Positions 59,236 through 64,000 of a stretch of DNA of 64,000 nucleotides are shown here, in pieces. Source of the DNA: an uncultured Atopobiaceae bacterium (lineage in GTDB: Bacteria > Actinomycetota > Coriobacteriia > Coriobacteriales > Atopobiaceae); NCBI GenBank assembly GCA_944322145.1, contig CALUNW010000009.1, positions 45,900 to 109,899 on the forward strand, given 5' to 3'. The notes below the pieces were generated by a model. The model worked only from the letters and a program-made list of their open reading frames with translations, ran no database searches and had not been told where the DNA came from. Position numbers and translations under genes: made by a program. Numbering within the stretch: position 1 is the stretch's first letter; every line of letters begins with the position of its first letter.

Positions 59236-60960
59236 ATGACGCCTGAGGAGTTGTCCGCAGCCATTCTCAAAATGAGGCAGCTTAACTCTGAAACCGATCG
59301 GTTCGAGGCGAAAAAGTGTCAAACCAAGCTCAGCAAGGATGTTTGGGAGAGCGTGAGCGCTTTTGCCAATACAGAGGGTGGAATCCTCTTCCTCGGGCTT
59401 GATGAAGAGACAGGCTTTACCGTTGCGCCCGGATTCAATCCAAACACAACGCTTGACCAGTTCGTCACTGGAATGGGCGACGGAGGGAAAGACGGCGTGC
59501 GTGTAGAGAACCCTCCCCAATACAGGCCCTCCATTATGGAGTTCGAAGACGGCCAGCTGCTCGTAATAGAGATCGAGGAGAGCTTGCCCGCGCAAAAGCC
59601 GTGCCATATTGCAGGCCGCTCGCTCAATACCGGCAGCTACAAGCGTGTTTGGAACAAAGACGTCCTGCTCTCGGCTACGGAGCTGTTCGAGCTGCAAAAC
59701 ATCTCGGTCCGAAGCAACGCGGACAGGGCACCCGTCGCCGGGAAAGGTGATTTGGACGATGACCTCGTAGCTTCTCTCCTCGAGCGCAAGAGTGAATCAA
59801 GGGCGCTCAAGGGGACGAAGACGATTGACGAGAAGCTCAAGCGCCTTGCCGTGGTTGACGGCGAGGGGAATGTCACTCTCGCCGGCCTCATTGCTCTGGG
59901 CTCTTACCCGCAGGAGTTCTTCTCAAAGCTTGTCGTAGATGTCGCCGTGTTCCCAGAGAACGAGAAGTCGAAGCCCGGCGCGCCCCGATTTGTCGACCGC
60001 GTCGTTGCGGACGGCACCTTTGTCGAAATGGCCAATGGAGCGGTGGAGGCAGTCATGCGCAACCTTCGCCGCGTAGCGGTGATACGCGGCACCGGGAGAG
60101 AGGAGGAGCCCGAGATTCCTCGCGAGGTACTCCGAGAGGCAATAGTAAATGCGCTGGTTCACCGAGAATACGACAGCAAGTTTCTGGGGAGATCGGTAGA
60201 TGTCAATGTCTACCCCAATAGAGTGGAGATAACAAGCCCCGGAGGCCTATGGGGAACCCGGACCAAGCACAATATTGCTGACGGTGTCTCCGAATGTCGT
60301 AACGATGCGCTCATGTCGATTATCAAAGACCTGGTCTCTTCTTCCGCCGTTGCGCCCTTGGCGGAGGGGAACGGTTCGGGCATTCCCTATATCTATAACG
60401 AGATGAAGCGGCATACGCTGAGGCCGCCCACTTTCATAATCGACTTTGACAGCTTCTCCATTGTGCTCGGCAGATTTGGAACCGAAATCGCCGAGAACCG
60501 GCGTTGGATTTCCGAGCGGACATCCCAGAACCTCTCGCGCGATGAAGAGGCACTTCTATTGCTCGCACGAGATAATGAGGAAATAACCGTTCAAGACGTT
60601 CACGAAAGCCTAAGCATCGATTCAGATGAAGTTCGAACGATGTTCGTTAACCTATGCTCTTTAGGTCTACTAGAGATGCAAGAGAACGATACATACAGAT
60701 TGGTAAAGACTCCCCGTCAGATCTCTCCTGGCGCGCCCACTCTCACGAGGGCGCAAATCGCGTTGTGCGGACTTCTTGACGAGGTCGATGCAAAGGGGGT
60801 TCAAGAGCTTGCCGCGGCGCTCGGAAAGACGCCAAGAACCGTGCAGAGGACGCTCCAGGGGCTTCTCGACGATGGCCTTGTCGTTGCGACTGCGCCGCGA
60901 ACAAGCAGAGATAGGAAGTACCTTCTCTCGCATGCCCTGACGTCGGGCAGGAAAGCGTAG
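59236..60960 (+). CDS. AlbA (Schlafen-like)/HATPase regulator, COG2865 type
   Basis: 574 residues. An N-terminal AlbA_2 domain (about 15-125, with RFEAKKCQ and FANTEGGILFLGLDEETGF) is followed by a GHKL-type ATP-binding domain (about 300-400, REAIVNALVHREYD, YPNRVEITSPGG and the lid GNGSGI near 378). Two winged-helix segments lie at about 430-490 and 510-560 (LAAALGKTPRTVQRTLQGLL). GGAGG lies five bases before the ATG at 59236. Relatives are predicted transcription regulators of unknown stimulus. It is bracketed by CTGCGAC palindromic arrays on both sides. Base composition is lower in GC than the backbone. Confidence 0.85.
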   Translation: MTPEELSAAILKMRQLNSETDRFEAKKCQTKLSKDVWESVSAFANTEGGILFLGLDEETGFTVAPGFNPNTTLDQFVTGMGDGGKDGVRVENPPQYRPSIMEFEDGQLLVIEIEESLPAQKPCHIAGRSLNTGSYKRVWNKDVLLSATELFELQNISVRSNADRAPVAGKGDLDDDLVASLLERKSESRALKGTKTIDEKLKRLAVVDGEGNVTLAGLIALGSYPQEFFSKLVVDVAVFPENEKSKPGAPRFVDRVVADGTFVEMANGAVEAVMRNLRRVAVIRGTGREEEPEIPREVLREAIVNALVHREYDSKFLGRSVDVNVYPNRVEITSPGGLWGTRTKHNIADGVSECRNDALMSIIKDLVSSSAVAPLAEGNGSGIPYIYNEMKRHTLRPPTFIIDFDSFSIVLGRFGTEIAENRRWISERTSQNLSRDEEALLLLARDNEEITVQDVHESLSIDSDEVRTMFVNLCSLGLLEMQENDTYRLVKTPRQISPGAPTLTRAQIALCGLLDEVDAKGVQELAAALGKTPRTVQRTLQGLLDDGLVVATAPRTSRDRKYLLSHALTSGRKA

Positions 60961-60996
60961 AAACATCAAGTCAAAAGTTGGATGACCGCCGTCTTT

Positions 60997-61060
60997 GTCT
61001 GCGACGCTACTGCGACAACATTAGTGTCGCAGTAGCGTCGCAGACGTGTCGCAGATGTCG
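60997..61060. repeat. Perfect 21-bp inverted repeat of CTGCGAC iterons, downstream array
   Basis: Arms 60997-61017 and 61025-61045 are exact complements around ACATTAG; further TGTCGCAG and TGTCGC boxes follow to 61060. Boxes on each arm are 11 bp apart. It begins 36 bp after the stop of the 59236 gene and mirrors the upstream array in motif, spacing and layout, though not in linker bases. Confidence 0.93.
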
Positions 61061-61202
61061 CTGTGACGCCATGAAGGGCGTTCTGGGCGAGTTTTGTAAC
61101 GGGTGCTTTTGCAGCGTTGACCGGCGGTTGGAAGAGAAGAGGTGTTTCAGTTTGTCGGCTCTGACCACCTGCTGACCATTTCGAAGGGCGGTCTTCCGAA
61201 AC

Positions 61203-61237
61203 AAAAGAAAACCCTGAGCCGTTTTACCAGCTCAGGG
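61203..61237 (-). terminator. Element-borne terminator behind tRNA-fMet
   Basis: On the minus strand CCCTGAGC/GCTCAGGG (10-base loop) is followed by a U-rich run (61203-61211). It lies 9 bp after the tRNA CCA end and differs from the terminators at 27365 and 27815, so it came with the element. Confidence 0.82.
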
Positions 61238-61245
61238 ACTAAGTC

Positions 61246-61323
<78 letters not shown>

Positions 61324-61456
61324 ATGGGTGCACCTCGTGTGTGCAAGAAATAACTATATCGACGCCATCGGCCATTGGCAAGAAGAATCTGGATTGTGAA
61401 CGATTCTCCACAACTCGGCGTTTTTTCGTCGCAGCGGAGGTGCGCGCTTTCCGGAG

Positions 61457-61602
61457 ATGTGTACACAGCGCGGGGGTGTGTACACCGCGTCGACACCCAC
61501 CTTCAGAAAGACCGCAGGTCAGAGACTTGCGGAAGAGTGCGCACAGCCCGGAGGAGTGTGCACACCCCAAAATGGTGTGCACGTCGCGGGGGAGCGCGCA
61601 CG
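61457..61602. repeat. Phased GTGYRCAC box array upstream of the dehydrogenase gene
   Basis: Eight-base palindromic boxes start at 61459 and 61478 and, after a spacer, at 61537, 61556, 61575 and 61594 (GCGCGCAC in the last). Every step within a group is exactly 19 bp. The spacer holds ACCGCAGGTC (61511-61520), also found between the arms of the repeat at 17554-17700. It ends 161 bp before the gene at 61763. Confidence 0.85.
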
Positions 61603-61762
61603 TCCGCGCCCGACGCCTCCCGCTCCCGGCGACGTCCGGACCTGCGCCTCCCGCACCCCGAATACGCCCTCGCCCCACGCCGAAAGCCCGCGCGCGTCCC
61701 TTGCGCGCCACGCTACGCTGCCCTACGCACGCACCTGCCAGCCAAGCAGAGAAAGGATTCCC

Positions 61763-62521
61763 ATGAACCGTCTCGCAGACAAGGTCGCCGTCGTTACCGG
61801 CGCAAACTCCGGCGTCGGCGCCGCCATCGCCAAGCTCTTCGCCGCAGAGGGCGCCAAGGTCGTCATGAGCGCTCGCCGCGCAGCCGCGCTCGAGGAGGTC
61901 GCCGCCCAGATTGCCGAGGCCGGCGGCGAGGCCTACGTCGTCCCCACGGACATCTCCAAGCCCGAGGACCCCGAGAACCTGATGGCCGCCGCGGTCGAGA
62001 AGTACGGCAAGATCGACATCCTGGTCAACAACGCGGGCGTGCTCGAAGCCGGCCTCAAGCCCATCGACCGCTACACCGACGAGGACCTCGACCGCATCGT
62101 CGAGACCAACCAGAAGGGCACCATGCGCTGCATGCGCGCCGCGACCAAGCGCATGACCAGCGGCGCCTCCATCGTCAACGTGGCCTCCATCGCCGGCGAG
62201 CGTGGCTGCGGCGGCGCGGCCTACGTCTCCTCCAAGGCCGCCGTCATCGGCGTCACCAAGCACACCGCGCTGCGCTTCCAGGTCGCCGGCATCCGCTGCA
62301 ACGCCGTCTGCCCCGGCAACATCGTCACGCCCATGACTGCCGGGATGGACCCCGCGACGCTCGACCAGGATATGATCGGCGCCATGGCCATGCACTCCAA
62401 CATGCAGACCCAGCCCTGCCAGCCCGAGGACGTTGCCAACATCGTGCTCTTCCTCGCGAGCGACGAGTCTCGTGCCATCACCGGCCAGATCATCGTGAGC
62501 GACTTCGGCTCCATGCTCTAG
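61763..62521 (+). CDS. Short-chain dehydrogenase/reductase (SDR)
   Basis: A 252-residue classical SDR: cofactor motif TGANSGVG (12-19), NNAG near 88, catalytic serine in NVASIAG and YVSSK (near 154-158). It ends in GQIIVSDFGSML. It oxidises or reduces a hydroxyl/keto group with NAD(P); the substrate is unknown (the family includes hydroxysteroid and sugar dehydrogenases). GAAAGGA precedes the ATG. The GTGYRCAC array upstream suggests dedicated regulation. This is chromosomal, on the far side of the tRNA. Confidence 0.9.
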   Translation: MNRLADKVAVVTGANSGVGAAIAKLFAAEGAKVVMSARRAAALEEVAAQIAEAGGEAYVVPTDISKPEDPENLMAAAVEKYGKIDILVNNAGVLEAGLKPIDRYTDEDLDRIVETNQKGTMRCMRAATKRMTSGASIVNVASIAGERGCGGAAYVSSKAAVIGVTKHTALRFQVAGIRCNAVCPGNIVTPMTAGMDPATLDQDMIGAMAMHSNMQTQPCQPEDVANIVLFLASDESRAITGQIIVSDFGSML

Positions 62522-62579
62522 CCCGTATTCCGGCCGGGGACCCGCCATGGGCCCCGGCCACGACGCGGGCCGCCCATAA

Positions 62580-62652
62580 TAACGCGCACAGTTTGCAAAG
62601 CGCGTAATAATTTCCTGCGGATATATGAAATCAAAACAAACTGTGCGCGTTA
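62580..62652. repeat. Perfect 16-bp inverted repeat with 41-base loop
   Basis: TAACGCGCACAGTTTG (62580-62595) pairs exactly with 62637-62652. It sits between the convergent SDR gene and SnoaL-like gene, like the repeat at 16411-16507. Confidence 0.9.
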
Positions 62653-62730
62653 CTCGTTCCCGCGCGCCGGGCCCGGCCACCCCGCAGCGCGCCGCCCGGC
62701 CACCCCGCAGCGCGCCGGGCCCGGCCGCGC

Positions 62731-63096
62731 CTAGAACAGCCCGTGGCCGTTCACGGACACGATGTCGCCCACGTTGTGGTCCACGACGTCCCAGTGCTCC
62801 GCGAGCATCCCGTCCTCCAGGCGGTAGATGTCACAGACCTTGTTGACCATGCCGTTGCCCATCGTGCACTTGAAGAAGATGAACACGAGGTCCTTCTCGG
62901 CAGCCGACCCCACGATCTCAACGTGCGGGTCCATGGAGAGGAACTTCTCCATGAAGCGAGAAAAACCCTCTCGCCCGTCCTCGACGGTGGGGTTGTGCTG
63001 GATGTAATCCTCGCGCACGTACTCGCTGATGGCGGATGCGTCGTGCCCGTTGAACACGCGCTCGTAGAACTCCAGGACGATCTCCTTGTTGGTCAT
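62731..63096 (-). CDS. SnoaL-like (NTF2-fold) protein
   Basis: A 121-residue NTF2-fold protein with the SnoaL-type start (IVLEFYERVFNGHDASAISE), EDYIQHNPTVEDGREGF and EHWDVVDHN. Members include ester cyclases and small uncharacterised hydrolase-like proteins, usually of unknown substrate. AAGGGAG lies six bases before the ATG. It converges on the SDR gene; no functional link is evident. Confidence 0.85.
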   Translation of the reverse strand: MTNKEIVLEFYERVFNGHDASAISEYVREDYIQHNPTVEDGREGFSRFMEKFLSMDPHVEIVGSAAEKDLVFIFFKCTMGNGMVNKVCDIYRLEDGMLAEHWDVVDHNVGDIVSVNGHGLF

Positions 63097-63391
63097 GTGC
63101 GGCTCCCTTCTAAGCCTTTGGTGACGGCAGCATATCCCGCCCTCCCGCCGGCGTCATCGTGCGGGGGCCTAAAACCGGATTTGTGTCCGCTGCGCCCCGT
63201 CCGCCGCGCGCCGTTAGCCACACGCACCACTCACGGACAAAAACAATCCGCTCGCGGTACTCGCTCCCGCTCTCGTGACGCGCCGGCCAGGCCGCGCCAG
63301 CCGTTCGCCGCCGCGCGTCACCCCTCTCTACCAGCGTTTCTGCATGCCTGGCAAGCGTTTTGTACCACTCAAAAAATTAACCCGGTATGAT
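63097..63391. other. Intergenic with weak imperfect inverted repeat
   Basis: No gene is seen. CGGATTTGTGTCCG (near 63177) and CGGACAAAAACAATCCG (near 63235) are imperfectly complementary. The stretch precedes the mannose-family PTS promoter at 63392. Confidence 0.4.
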
Positions 63392-63420
63392 TTGACAAGA
63401 GTTACCACATCACATAAATT
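63392..63420 (+). promoter_or_regulatory. Strong sigma-70 promoter of the mannose-family PTS operon
   Basis: A consensus TTGACA (63392-63397) and TAAATT (63415-63420) are separated by exactly 17 bp in locally AT-rich DNA, 94 bp upstream of the EIIA start. Confidence 0.7.
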
Positions 63421-63513
63421 TCATCCCAGAACAACCGGGAAACGCCTGCTACTGATACTTGCCAGTGTGTCTGCGAGAAGCGCGGACATCCATATCGGAG
63501 GAGGTTCCACGTC

Positions 63514-63924
63514 ATGGAAGACAAGCCCACCAAAATCCTGTTGCTGACTCACGGCGGTTGGGGAGAGGCGCTCACCGAGAGCCTCAAGATGATACTCGGC
63601 GCCATCGACTGCGTCCACGAGATCGCCCTCAAGCCCTCCCACACGCTTCCGGAGTACATGGGCATGGTGCGCGAGTACGTGGAGACCATCTCTCCGGACT
63701 CCCTCATCCTCACCGACCTCTTTGGCGGCACGCCCTCCAACGTGGCGGCCGCGATCGGCAACCAGACGGGCATCAAGGTCTTCTGCGGCCTCAATGCCCC
63801 CATGCTGCTTGAGGCATGCGTCGAGCTGCAGGGCGACGGCAAGCTCGACTTTGACGCAATCCTAGCTGCGGGTGCCAGTGCCTGCAAGGATGTTGTTGCT
63901 GAAGTCAAATCCAACATGAACTAG
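63514..63924 (+). CDS. PTS EIIA, mannose/sorbose family
   Basis: 136 residues of the mannose-type EIIA family: the phosphorylated histidine is H13 in LLTHGGWGEAL, and LTDLFGGTPSNVAAA (about 68-82) is the second signature. GGAGG lies nine bases before the ATG. The EIIB, IIC and IID genes would be expected beyond the window end. The substrate (mannose, GlcNAc-like sugars, fructose or sorbose) cannot be assigned. Confidence 0.9.
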   Translation: MEDKPTKILLLTHGGWGEALTESLKMILGAIDCVHEIALKPSHTLPEYMGMVREYVETISPDSLILTDLFGGTPSNVAAAIGNQTGIKVFCGLNAPMLLEACVELQGDGKLDFDAILAAGASACKDVVAEVKSNMN

Positions 63925-64000
63925 AGAGACCTGCTATTAGGAGTCAAGGGTAATTCCGGAGACTTTTGATAGGAACCTTGAAAACCGGATATGGGATAAA

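Overview
The window is a 64-kb piece of a high-GC actinobacterial chromosome. Its gene content points to the Coriobacteriia (Olsenella/Atopobium/Collinsella-like gut or oral anaerobes). The evidence is a 2-hydroxyacyl-CoA-dehydratase-type activase, many PTS genes, GTG starts, strong GGAGG ribosome sites, LarA/UxaA hydroxyacid genes, four Cof-type HAD phosphatases, and no respiratory genes. The exact species cannot be fixed from the sequence alone. About 28-61 kb is an integrated mobile element; the rest is housekeeping and catabolic chromosome.

1-27.3 kb, chromosome. The window opens inside a CoA-dehydratase activase. A seven-gene plus-strand block (4.2-10.9 kb) encodes KDPG aldolase, galactitol-type PTS IIA, IIB and IIC, an IlvD/Edd dehydratase, a D-2-hydroxyacid dehydrogenase and a HAD phosphatase. 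It reads as a PTS-fed Entner-Doudoroff route that would need no sugar-acid kinase. Next come argR, a CapA-like protein, pepT, two more HAD phosphatases, a ROK kinase with a MupG-type hydrolase (muropeptide recycling), cutC, a larA-uxaA(N)-uxaA(C) hydroxyacid operon, an AIM24-type protein and a SNF2 helicase with a SWIM finger. Several intergenic gaps hold long, near-perfect inverted repeats.

27.4-61.3 kb, mobile element in a tRNA gene. A 46-bp perfect direct repeat of the 3' half of initiator tRNA-fMet lies at 27856-27901 and 61246-61291 and bounds a 33.4-kb element. A tyrosine integrase sits just inside the left end. The right half carries a mobilisation/replication backbone read leftward: excisionase-like HTH, RepA-like ATPase, MobC-like RHH protein, MobL-type relaxase and a VirD4-type coupling protein. 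No VirB4 or other mating-channel gene is visible, so it looks like an integrative mobilizable element. A diverged third tRNA 3' end at 27397-27443 marks an older, mostly deleted element beside it. Cargo includes three ABC exporter half-transporters, an MFS pump, a bacteriocin-type ABC exporter pair, a PadR/DUF1700 pair, a CPBP protease, an SdpR/SdpI-like pair and a small duplicated membrane/PH-domain module with several decayed copies.

The most unusual feature is at the right end of the element. An AlbA/HATPase (Schlafen-like) regulator gene is bracketed by perfect palindromic arrays of a CTGCGAC heptamer at 11-bp spacing. A decayed relative beside it has its own, different heptamer array (CTCCGAA, 10-11 bp), and an orphan array (GGAAG, 12 bp) lies in the older element's remnant. 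This looks like a family of regulators each carrying private, helically phased iterons.

61.3-64 kb, chromosome again: a short-chain dehydrogenase behind a phased GTGYRCAC array, a SnoaL-like protein, and the first gene (EIIA) of a mannose-family PTS operon behind a strong sigma-70 promoter.
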